The notes under the pieces were generated by a model. It had not been told where the DNA came from, did not search any database, and worked only from the letters and a program-made list of their open reading frames with translations. Positions 32,521-41,841 of a DNA stretch of 59,225 nt are shown here, in pieces (positions within the stretch are counted from its first letter, which is position 1; each line of letters opens with the position of its first letter). The stretch lies in assembly GCA_013115125.1 (NCBI GenBank), contig JABANN010000157.1, forward strand, positions 1-59,225, written 5' to 3'. The stretch is from Perkinsus olseni (Eukaryota; Perkinsozoa; Perkinsida). The translations under genes were made by a program, and so were the position numbers.

Positions 32521-32962
32521 TGGCTTATTTGATATATTTTCGCTAGTTTCCTTCGGTGCTGCTGTAGCTCGCCCTCTCTACCGCGCACTGCGATACGAGA
32601 TCGGGCTGGGGCGACACCACGTGAATTCATTGTGCTATGCACTGATGCTCTGGAAGCTGTTGCGTTCACAAGTGACAACTGGTGATCGTGGTTGGCCATC
32701 AGTTTCGTACAGTATCATCGACGTCGCGAGAGCAACCAGGCAAACACAGCGGTACTTCGAGTGCATGAGCTCGTCGACGGACTTCAGAGAATTTGCTGGA
32801 GAATATAACGCGACCGTTTACGTGGCCTCCTGAATAAACGATGGTTTGCAGAGTTCGTCTACCTCTCACCACTGCAATACAACTCGGAAGGTATCATTGA
32901 AATGTAAAGGAACGGTGCACTATTTTTGGTAATGGAACAGTTGTTTATGAAACTGACAATTG

Positions 32963-34035
32963 TCACCACGCGTCGAAGTCAAAGCCCGATCGTCCCGCAG
33001 CTGTCTGTTTTTTCCGCAGCATATCGACCAGAACGTCCTTCTTGTCAACAGCAGCCCAAGCCTCAGACTTGGAAGCCTGAGTAGCCTCGGACACTCGAGC
33101 AGCCATCGCAGTAACCCCTCCGGGGATCCTCATGGCTCGCCAATTTTTTGCACAAAATTGAAGGAGTACGGCAATGCTCAAACGGCAGACGGCAGCCGGA
33201 CGAAGTCTCAGACCCGAAGGACACCAGAAAAGATTGTACCACAGACGTATGCGATCGGCGTCAAACACTAGACCGTTCGATTCGGCATACGGGGCTCTGA
33301 GAGGGAGCAGCGCGATGAGCAGAGCGATGCGGATCGGAGAACCTCACCCTTTCGGCGCTGCTGGGTCCTCGTCAAATTGAATGCGAGCGTTCACTAGAGT
33401 GTTGACGGTATCAGACATGTCCTGTAAGCTGCTTGATTGACTTTCGCATCGCAGAAGGCGCATGAGCAGCTCTCGATGGATGTTGAACGTTGGTAACTGT
33501 TAACAATCATCACAACAGAGGCAGACGTCAATGGAGATACTTTTCGCAGAGCGATAATATGGTGCTCGAAGTCGTGCTTATCCGGCGTCCACAACGTTAG
33601 CTCCTCCAAGAACCATTCCGGGAGGTCAATCCTCGTGGCTCCCTCGCGAGACAGGGATGCTGCGGCGTAGAGTATCTGTATAGACGCTGGTTATGAAGGG
33701 GAACGAACCAACTCGCAGCAGATGGCAACTCACCTTCACGAGGCCTGCTTGTGTTATCCGCCATGGCTCGTCACCCATTTGGAAGACTTGCCGCTGGAGG
33801 TCATCAGGATCCACCTCTGAGGATTGGGGGATGGAAGGGAGGGTGAGGGGGGGGGTGGAGGGGACTCCCGGTTACTTTTCCGATGCCGCTCTGGGTGGAC
33901 TGCTTCCTTGAGGACTCGCTCCCACTCGGCGGCAACCTCACTGTATCTGAGGCGGGGTAACGTTGAAGACCTCAGTACTGTGGGAATCATGGGAGTTTCA
34001 AGTTTCTTCAGCGAGAGAGCGATTTCAACAGCCAT
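32963..34035 (-). CDS. Unrecognised conserved-looking protein of 286 residues
   Basis: Five exons chain in perfect phase: 33876-34035, 33734-33816, 33541-33675, 33348-33496 and 32963-33296. The product starts MAVEIALSLKKLETPMIPTV and has segments VDPDDLQRQVFQMGDEPWRI, RIDLPEWFLEELTLWTPDKH, LPTFNIHRELLMRLLRCE and a hydrophobic stretch AAVCRLSIAVLLQFCAKNW before a polar C-terminus ending GFDFDAW. The W/L-rich helical pattern suggests a folded, mostly helical intracellular protein, with perhaps one membrane-proximal helix. I could not assign a family. The consistent phasing and clean splice sites make it a likely real gene. Confidence 0.65.
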
Positions 34036-34276
34036 AGATCATGGCTTGCCAAACGACTACGTAGTGATTCGCCATTTTTACGATATGCACAATCGGAGGC
34101 TAACGCCCAACCCAGAGCCATTAGAGGTGGAAAATCAGCTAGGAGTGAGTCTTCTCTCCGCGGTCTGCGCCCAATAGAGGGTATCCAAGTACTGTTACAC
34201 GTCTTGACGTTTGATGACATAGTCTACTCTCGAAAAGCGCGGCTCTTCGATAATGGCCGTCTAGTAGTCGTGAACT

Positions 34277-34567
34277 CTAGCCCCATACTAGGACGGGGAG
34301 TGTTGCGAGGTATTCCTCGTCCAATGTAGTGAACGTCTGCTTGCATATCTGGCCGCGGCATTGCCGGCGTAGAGTGTAGAGCTTATGCCTCCTCGCGTCT
34401 CCAATGACATTTTTGGGGCCGATCATGTCTTTCGAGCCTGAGTGCATTACCCTGTCGCAGCGAGGGCACCTCCCGCCGATTGGGTACCAGATCAACAAGT
34501 CGCAGCCGAACAGTCGCCCTTCACCCTTCTCGAACTTTCTCTCAGAGAAATTCTCCCCAAGACGCAC
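34277..34567 (-). CDS. Zinc-finger ORF resembling transposon-associated DUF6729 region
   Basis: The ORF has a CPRC...C-x(4)-C arrangement: WYPIGGRCPRCDRVMHSGSK, a basic spacer with HKLYTLRRQCRGQICKQTF, then LDEEYLATLPVLVWG. The pattern of a zinc ribbon followed by F-x(2)-LD-x-EYL-x-LP resembles the DUF6729 domain found in proteins linked to large eukaryotic DNA transposons. No transposase catalytic core was seen nearby, so this is probably an isolated fragment or a domesticated piece. The assignment is from memory of the pattern only. Confidence 0.35.
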   Translation of the reverse strand: MRLGENFSERKFEKGEGRLFGCDLLIWYPIGGRCPRCDRVMHSGSKDMIGPKNVIGDARRHKLYTLRRQCRGQICKQTFTTLDEEYLATLPVLVWG

Positions 34568-35091
34568 CAGATAGCAAATTCGACACTCGCGCTCTTGTGG
34601 CGCTTTACACCGACGGAGCTCTGAAGCTGAGGATCGATTCGACGCAAGATTTGCTCATAATCCGTGAGCTCAGCATCTACGCTACTTCACAATGCACCAC
34701 TCCAGGTTACACTTGCCACTCGCGAGTTGCTAACATCCTGCTGATAGCCGGTTATGAACTTCAAGACACGAAGATCTGAAGCTGCAAGGCTCCTGAGTCC
34801 TGCTCTATCGAGGTTGGGCAAACATCAGATCGAAGAGGGAAGGCCGCAGACTGCGACTCACGGGCCCGGCGACACAGCCCAAGTTCCACGTATCTTCAGC
34901 ACGGTCTCAGAATAGATCATAGCCCGGTGGATTCGACGACTCGAACGAGTGACACACGTGGGCTGGGCTCGAACTCCGTAGCACGCATTATCATGATATA
35001 ATCTCGTAGCGAGAGAACTGATACTGCCAGGCTGGGCGAAAATACCACAGTATGCGACTATGAGAAGGGGTCATGATCGGTGTCTGTGATT
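34568..35091. other. Unassigned region
   Basis: A plus frame (34480-34779) overlaps the zinc-finger ORF and continues into this stretch; its content is not recognisable. No gene is called. Confidence 0.4.
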
Positions 35092-36421
35092 TTACTGTTG
35101 ATTGAGTAGAATTTTTCCTCCCGCCCGCACGACAGCACAAGGCAGAAGAACGTACCTCACGGACCACAAGCTTTTCGGACGGGAGCTCGACTCAGCATTG
35201 TCGTCGATCTCATACGAACTCATAGACCCAGAGCTGTAGGATCCGCTGGAAAGCTCCACATCTAAAGACGGGTGCTGTCCGAAACCTCTGAGGTGCCAGA
35301 GCGACGACGAACCCACCGTCATCTCCTTTGGGCTTCGGCTTATCCCGACGTGGCAAGACGTTCCACTGTCGAGTCTTCCTCTGTAGATCGTGTAAACTAA
35401 AAGGCCATGATAGTCCACGGGGTGCGAGCCCTGCCGGTTAGACCTACCATGCCTCTAAGCTCCCAGTAGCGCAATAATGCATCAGTGCCGACCGGAAGAT
35501 GGCGTGTTCAGCGCCCGGGTCTCGTATCAACCTGAAAGGAAGGGTCTTCCGTGACTGCTGTCCTTGTACGAGGCTGTACTTGGGGTATGTTCTGTTGAGC
35601 TTCTTGTTGTAGATCTCCATGAGGGCCCCAACTATCGCTTGGTACCTGACCAGATTCTTCAACAATCCTCGTGCCGAAATTTCAAAATCTATTGCGACTG
35701 AATGCTGCATCTTTCTCCTCACCGCTCAGGATCCTTATCCTTCGCTTTACACATCTCCTTCTGAGCCCACGCCTCGAAGCAGTTGAACACCCTCGGATCC
35801 CCCCGGCTCTGAGAATATCACGGTGCTCAACAGCGACGCGCGGACCGAGTCGTACGCCCAATCAAATTAGCCGATTAACCCCACCAACTACCGGATCCGG
35901 CACCCTTATCATGGCCTTCATTATGACCGATACGATCGCATCCTCCTCTTCCCGAGGGAGATCCGAGTTCTCAAGTATGTGGCAGAGGGCGCCCACTGTA
36001 CGTCTGATGAACAGCACATGACCTCCAGATGGGACAGCCTCACTCACCGTGGAAGTACTATCACGTTACCGTACAGGAGACTAAAGAACCGACTGTGGAG
36101 CGAACAAGAAACTATCAATCAGCACCGAAAGATTTAAGATTCCATCTCCGCCCTCCCTCGACACCCCCACCCCGGTATTACTTTCTCGCGCTCTCCGTGT
36201 CCGACCCCACCTCCGTACCTAGGAACGTAGCGTAGACCTAAACGAAGCGCTCCCTGGTCGAATGAAGAACGAAGGAGTCCTACTGCCGAGGAGGGTACGA
36301 GGGGTGGATGGTTGACCAACTTGTGGAAGGGAGCATAACCATCATCATCAGGTTGCCCGCCCAGTCCGGCAGAAGGCTTCTTCGTCCCGGGTTTGGGACC
36401 CGGCTTCTTACGGGGGCCCAT
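35092..36421 (-). CDS. Unrecognised spliced gene with AT-hook-like start, model uncertain
   Basis: Minus-strand frames in series look coding: a first exon from the ATG at 36421 (MGPRKKPGPKPGTKKP, an AT-hook-like basic start), then VLFIRRTVGALCHILENSDL and EEEDAIVSVIMKAMIRVPDP (about 35862-36010), LLKNLVRYQAIVGALMEIYN and LPFRLIRDPGAEHAIFRSAL (about 35444-35700), and a Ser-rich C-terminal part (35092-35418). The middle exons are helical and leucine-rich. I could not place every junction or identify a family. A nuclear, DNA-associated protein is a guess from the basic start. Confidence 0.4.
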
Positions 36422-36949
36422 CGTGGAACCCTCAACAGCCGAGGGAACGCTGAAGAAACTAACTCCTACTTGAGGCTGCGGAAACACGGAATGGAGCTAG
36501 ACCTAACATGGTATCTTGTAGTCCGCGAGAGACTATGATCGACCTAAGATACCACGAAGAAGAATTAGAAGATAGCCAGAGCTAGCGATCCCGAATCTTG
36601 ATACACCCAACTAGGAACACAACAGCCGGACAGGTCGGACAACAAGCAGGACTACTGTACATGCGATCTGCTCATGGTGGAGGCCGCAACGAACTTAGCA
36701 CGAGGATAGACATTGTGGCTCCACCACAATGGCTTCCGCACTGCTGTTGGCTTGTGCATCTCGTAGGCACTACCGCAAGACCATTTGGCTGCAGCACTGG
36801 TCCGCACAGTGTCCTGAGTGCAGCACTCACGGCTAGCGATCGCTAACCGTCTTGTCTCCTACCAATTTGGAGCCAATCTCTGATATCACCCAGTGGGGTG
36901 CCTTCCCTCGTTTTGGTAACTACTTCAACTCTCCCACAAGGGGTACGAC

Positions 36950-37624
36950 GTGAGCACTATACTACATCTGTATGGCGGGGACGGAACAGATCGAAACCGG
37001 CAGCCGCCCATTTGTTCCGCCTCTCGTAAAGGCTTCGGCTCGACAATCTCGCGTGTGTTAGAGTCCAGGGTTCCATCTGGTCCGTCACGTCATCAAAGCA
37101 ACCTGCTAGAGTATCGTACCACAGGCTGTGGTCCACAGCTTAGCGGTTTCGCGTCTCAAGTCAACAAACTCCTACGAAAAGTTGTGAGCGCGAATGTCAC
37201 CATGACAGCCACGAGGACCCCCGATGAGACTACCATCATAAGTCCATCCTTCGGTGAGCTCATTAACATCGGAATTCCTCGCACAGGATACCCTCGACAA
37301 AGGATGGCACCAGGCCGAAGGCATGTTGGAGCCCATGGACTTCACCAAATGGCTGAGCACATGAGAGCGGCTCTTATCAGACGGACACCATCACCATCAG
37401 CCTACTTCTTCGCCCGCTGTGGCCTGGGGAATATCTGCCCAGTAGTGCTGATACCGCAGCTCCTCGGTGCGTATCTAACCCCTCTCATGCTTTACACTCG
37501 CCGTCGGCTTGCTTACAAGGACTCCGGCTTCGGGTCCACGGGGCGTGTCACCGCTCGGGACGAGGTCATGAAGGACGAACAGTCGATGTGGTCCATGACG
37601 GAACGCGTAACAGTGACCCACTGA
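36950..37624 (+). CDS. Possible gene with one hydrophobic segment, unknown
   Basis: A plus frame of 224 codons. Its last 75 codons look most like protein: YFFARCGLGNICPVVLIPQL has a likely membrane helix, followed by TPLMLYTRRRLAYKDSGFG and a polar tail. The middle of the frame is less convincing, and another frame reads DTLDKGWHQAEGMLEPMDF at 37286-37340, so the gene is probably spliced. No family was recognised. Confidence 0.35.
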   Translation: MSTILHLYGGDGTDRNRQPPICSASRKGFGSTISRVLESRVPSGPSRHQSNLLEYRTTGCGPQLSGFASQVNKLLRKVVSANVTMTATRTPDETTIISPSFGELINIGIPRTGYPRQRMAPGRRHVGAHGLHQMAEHMRAALIRRTPSPSAYFFARCGLGNICPVVLIPQLLGAYLTPLMLYTRRRLAYKDSGFGSTGRVTARDEVMKDEQSMWSMTERVTVTH

Positions 37625-37739
37625 GAATTGCTGACCCGTATGATCAACTCGAAACGTCGAAAAAGGGACAACAACGATGATGGTAAAGTGGACATGATTC
37701 TAATATGAATAACAGCTTCTTGATACTACCAAGACATAG

Positions 37740-38671
37740 TCAGATGCACCGGCGGCCAAGGCAGAGCTTACGGTCAACATACTCATTGTGATCGGATAGC
37801 CACCTGTGGGGTATTCAACCACAACAGACTCGAGAGGAGTTTACCTCTGGCACGGCAAAGGGAAGAGCCTCATTAAGGCAGTGCCTTCCCGGTCCAGACT
37901 GTCCTGCAGGAGCATGAGAGCCTGGCTGCGGTGGGTTGGGCTTGTGATGACTCTCCACAGCGTTATGGCGACTGAGACAGCAGTAGGAATCTGCGGAAGG
38001 AGCCGAGGCCTTCGCCGGGCTACTGTCTTCTGTATGGGGCTCATCCAGCCGCGGTCTCTCAGTGACTTCAAACCCATAAGGCAAGGCCACCAGAAACCTG
38101 ATCGGAGCCTCGCAGGGCATATCCCAGCCCAAGGTTTTGGCTACATTATTGGCAGAAGCCAAACGTTGGTGAATGTGGTGATCATGAAAAGGACCGCCCT
38201 ACTCGAGTTGTAAGCTAGGCAAAGGCAGTAGGCAAAGGTCTTCAACATGAGTAAAACTGAAAGGACAGCATCGACGCGGGAGAGCCTCGGGCGAAGTGTA
38301 CCGGTGAGTTTGGCAGACTGCCAGGAGTCGAGGTCCCTTATGCGAGGGAAGGTCCGCAGGACGTCGAAAAGACCCCAGAAATTACACACAAGTGCCACTA
38401 ACATGAAGTTGAGCCATCGACAAGAGGCCAGCCCGGCCGCGTACAGGTAGACCTAAACGACTGCTTTGCTCGGCAGTTGATGATGGTGATGTCTTACCTC
38501 CAGTAAGGTGATCAGCATCAGAACTGTGAGCATGCTATTCCGCACAGCACGAGGCGGTTGGAGCTCGACGAAAGTCGTCCAAGCGAAGACGCCAAGCCCT
38601 AGGATGACGAGTAGCGTTAAGGCTACCATCGAGATGGACCAGATGGCCGCCCCTCCAGAGGCTGCCATCAA
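37740..38671 (-). CDS. Multi-pass membrane protein, unknown family
   Basis: The first exon starts near 38671 and encodes IWSISMVALTLLVILGLGVF plus a second helix NSMLTVLMLITLLE, ending at a GTAAGA donor. The next exon starts VYLYAAGLASCRWLNFMLVA and contains further hydrophobic helices (LSVLLMLKTFAYCLCLAYN, AVLFMITTFTNVWLLP). Later exons read AVSVAITLWRVITSPTHRSQ and, near 37750-37800, WLSDHNEYVDRKLCLGRRC before a stop at 37740. At least four membrane spans are apparent. The first junction is confident; the later ones are approximate. Confidence 0.5.
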
Positions 38672-38799
38672 TAAAGGAAAACTTAACTACTACGGTGAAG
38701 TTATGACAGTAGAATAGAGAATGTGCGCAACGTCATTAGCGCTCGCCCGAAATTTCGTGGAAGTGTGGTAGTCAACTATTGGCTCGAGTAAACTTTCCT

Positions 38800-39432
38800 A
38801 TGGCACGCTGTGGTCACTCCAACTTTCTTATAGAGGCCGTCCCTTGGCTACAGGTGAGGCGTCGGCTCATTAATAAAACCATACCATCTGTCTCCCTACT
38901 CCCACAATCTTTACGGGCCCCTGTGCCTTCGAACCCGTGCCAAGGCTTGTTGTTGAGACGGCTTCGCGACGGCCAAGCCCGGCTGCGTTCTCAGGACCAG
39001 TACTGGCGAGAGTGCATGGGACGGGAGCAATGGCAGCACTACTACCATCCGCTCAACACACGCGTCGAAAGGCCTACTTACGAGGGCCTCAACACAACAT
39101 CAGTAAACCAGTGGTCTCGAAGACATTCTGAATTCGCCTTCAGGTGGATTTCCTCGCCAAGCCGTGGTTGGTATTGGGCAAGCTGCAGACCAGCCCTGCT
39201 GGCAAACAGTGTTTTTACCTCACCGAGCCCTCAGCCAGCCGTAGGCGTCACCCGGCACGGTCGCTTCGGATGCGTTCGCCCCTGCTCAGCATTCGAACCC
39301 CGACCACCTCATCTTCGCAGAACTAATAGTGGCCTTCCATGCAGCTCTCGTCGATCGAGGTCTATTAAGGGACAGAGGAGCAGCGGAAGCTCCTCGACGA
39401 CGAGCAAGTCCTCTATTAACTCTGCCCGGTGA
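38800..39432 (+). CDS. Unknown basic protein
   Basis: An open plus frame starting MARCGHSNFLIEAVPWLQ with a protein-like core LRDGQARLRSQDQYWRECMG and EQWQHYYHPLNTR. The stretch 38854-38935 could be an intron (GTGAGG donor, TTGAG acceptor), and after 39140 another frame (VDFLAKPWLVLGKLQTSPAG) looks more coding, so splicing is likely. No family was recognised. Confidence 0.35.
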   Translation: MARCGHSNFLIEAVPWLQVRRRLINKTIPSVSLLPQSLRAPVPSNPCQGLLLRRLRDGQARLRSQDQYWRECMGREQWQHYYHPLNTRVERPTYEGLNTTSVNQWSRRHSEFAFRWISSPSRGWYWASCRPALLANSVFTSPSPQPAVGVTRHGRFGCVRPCSAFEPRPPHLRRTNSGLPCSSRRSRSIKGQRSSGSSSTTSKSSINSAR

Positions 39433-39657
39433 ATCTTTCTCCCCGCGCTGAGCACGCTTCAACCTATGATACCGCTCCCTTTCAGTTTGCTCGCCAGGAG
39501 TGTGTCGCAGCCCGACATACCAAGTTTTCAGCGAATCATGAATAAGTGATCTGCAATCTACCAACTACTCACTAGTGTCGACTCATGATACCATTCTGCT
39601 GTGCTGTGTGCTCATGCTCTCGCTTGCGTTGCTAGTTGGACGAGCACATCATCTACC

Positions 39658-39885
39658 ATGACGTTGCAGCCCCTGGTTGCACCGCCCCAGAACAGCGTCA
39701 TCGTCCCTGCCCCCTACGACCCTAGGGTGGCTAAAGACGAGCCATTCCACGTTACCCTCATCGCGACGTGTGACGAGGCAGAAGTCGGGGCACGCAATGG
39801 CTTCACAGTCATCGCAATGAGTATATGTTTCGAAAAGATATGCGGTAGCATTCGCGACCATTGCACACGTGAAAGATACTCCTAG
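39658..39885 (+). CDS. Small ORF of 75 residues, unknown
   Basis: Starts MTLQPLVAPPQNSVIVPAPY and continues FHVTLIATCDEAEVGARNGF with five cysteines near the end. Just upstream another frame encodes a signal-peptide-like LCCVLMLSLALLVGRA, so a spliced secreted protein is possible. A minus frame covers the same DNA. Support is weak. Confidence 0.25.
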   Translation: MTLQPLVAPPQNSVIVPAPYDPRVAKDEPFHVTLIATCDEAEVGARNGFTVIAMSICFEKICGSIRDHCTRERYS

Positions 39886-40437
39886 ACATTTTTCCCCAAC
39901 ACACCGTACTGGAGGCAACTCAACAGCCCATCGGCAATAAACCGGCAGAGGACTGCTGCAGCGGCGGCGGCGGCTACAGAAATAGTGGCACTAACGAAGA
40001 TCGTATTAACTGGGACTAATACCTATCACCATCACAATAACAGAAGCCTACTGCGACTACTGGTGATGATGATAGCAACAGCAACAGCAGGAGAAATTGA
40101 CTCGCTAATAGGATGGTCATGGCTACAGACTAGCTACAGACTAGTTAGTTGCACCACCAAAAATAGGAAAAAGGCAATGACTGGGTAATACTGAAATAAA
40201 GGACGAATAATGGCAATAGTATACAGCGATGACAGATCGCTGGTAGGAGAAAAAACGGAGCCTGTTGCGTTCGATAAGGCAACAACACCGCGAGAAAAAC
40301 CCCAAGTGGTGGAGGAGAAGGAGGAGGACTCGAGCAGTCAATTAGCGCTCAGAGGGAGCAACTGTTGCTTCCCTGGAGCCTGCTGGGTACTTCACAAACA
40401 CAGGCCAATAACAAAAAAAGCAAACACACGACCATCA
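39886..40437. other. Intergenic region downstream of the Mei2-like gene
   Basis: Contains GGC/GCA and CAA triplet runs (near 39955-39980 and 40070-40095) and frames that are probably not coding. No gene is called. Confidence 0.45.
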
Positions 40438-41775
40438 CTATTGATACGGGCGTCCAGCCGGCGAGGTTCGAGCTCTAGTGGGCTCCGGCAAAAGGCCACC
40501 CAGGGAGATTATCGACGACGACGAGGGTTCCATGCCAATGCCACAACTAGCATACCTAGTGGCCTCTCCCGGAACTCGGAGTGGCTGCAGATTTTGACCA
40601 AGCCGAAACAGCGGCCTCATTGCTGGGTTCTTCGGCAGTGTAGCTGAGGTGAAGTGTTGCATCAGAGCCTCCTTGCCCTGGATACGGGCGTAACTTAGGT
40701 CGCATATTTTTTTAGAATTGTTGAAGTTCTTCCAGCCAGCGCCATGAAACGCCCTGTAGAACGCCATGATGCGCGCGGGGTCGATGAAGTTGATGAAGGC
40801 GTAGCCGACGTTGCAGCGATTGCGCAGATCGATAGGCAAATAGAAAAAATCGTATCTCTGAGGGGACACGTCGTCGATCATCTGAAGCATCCGCTGCTGG
40901 GTTAACTTATTGGGGATGTTTTTTATCATTATAGTAGTCCGAGGGTCCTTCCAGCAACCTTCAGGATTCACGCTGTAATCCTCACGACCCTCTCCACCGT
41001 CGAGAAGCATCGTGTAAGGCGTAGGCCCAGATGCTACTCTGGTAGGGAGAGGTGGGGGCGGCGGTGACAACGAAGACATCCGAGGGACCCTATCTAACAG
41101 CACTGGAGGGGCAGCCACATCAACCAGGCTCGTGATGCCAAAGTCAGCGCCTATTAAACTGCTAGTGACGGTGGATGCCGAACCAGGGTCGCTAACCCCC
41201 GGGCCCACCCCTATCTTCCTCTGAGCCTCGCGCATCGACCGAGCAGCTCGGCAGTCGAAAAACTGGATCAGCAACTTCAAGTCCGTACCAGCATCCCCCG
41301 GCGGTGACGAGATATTCGCCATGTCACCGTACTGGCTCGGGTCCGCTACTGCAAGATCTTCCGCAGGCACGCTAACAAAGTAGTTCTCTTGATCGTGGCT
41401 CTCTGACCAAAGGACTTCCCAGGCCTCCTCCCCAAGCATGTAATAATGGTCAAAAGCCTTCTCAGCGTTCCTGGTGTCGAAGTAGCAGGCAGTGATGACA
41501 CCAAGCTCTCGCCAATGTTGAAAATCCAGCTTCTGAACGTCGCCAAAACTTAGTAATCGGGCGACGATAGACTTCAGCTCAGGTGGCGGACCATGTGACA
41601 GCTGATGGTAGTTACGACCAGCCTCCTCACCACTCGTGTACCGAAGTACGAAACTGTTACGGACGACCGGAGGGGTGAACGCTGGTTGAGGAGTTGGTGG
41701 TGTTATGGTAGTAGAAGTTGCAAGACCAGGACTGCTGCTGCCAACAGCAGCACGGACACCGGAGAAGAAAGTCAT
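40438..41775 (-). CDS. Mei2-like RNA-binding protein
   Basis: Mei2-like proteins bind RNA through a distinctive C-terminal RRM; fission yeast Mei2 drives entry into meiosis. The single-exon ORF gives 445 residues from the ATG at 41775. The C-terminal RRM is clear: DPRTTIMIKNIPNKLTQQRM, YDFFYLPIDLRNRCNVGYAF with INFIDPARIMAFYRAFHGAG and WKNFNNSKKICDLSYARIQG. Upstream, VITACYFDTRNAEKAFDHYY looks like a second, weaker RRM, as in AML proteins. The N-terminus is Thr/Pro-rich and the C-terminus Ser/Arg-rich. The frame is open further 5' to an acceptor-like AATCAG, so a short extra exon is possible. It lies only 66 bp from the SMYD stop. Confidence 0.88.
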   Translation of the reverse strand: MTFFSGVRAAVGSSSPGLATSTTITPPTPQPAFTPPVVRNSFVLRYTSGEEAGRNYHQLSHGPPPELKSIVARLLSFGDVQKLDFQHWRELGVITACYFDTRNAEKAFDHYYMLGEEAWEVLWSESHDQENYFVSVPAEDLAVADPSQYGDMANISSPPGDAGTDLKLLIQFFDCRAARSMREAQRKIGVGPGVSDPGSASTVTSSLIGADFGITSLVDVAAPPVLLDRVPRMSSLSPPPPPLPTRVASGPTPYTMLLDGGEGREDYSVNPEGCWKDPRTTIMIKNIPNKLTQQRMLQMIDDVSPQRYDFFYLPIDLRNRCNVGYAFINFIDPARIMAFYRAFHGAGWKNFNNSKKICDLSYARIQGKEALMQHFTSATLPKNPAMRPLFRLGQNLQPLRVPGEATRYASCGIGMEPSSSSIISLGGLLPEPTRARTSPAGRPYQ

Positions 41776-41841
41776 CACCAAAAAAAGCTGACCATCCTGA
41801 TTCACCCTTCAAGCCTTTCCAACGCGAATCTTGGTGAGATG

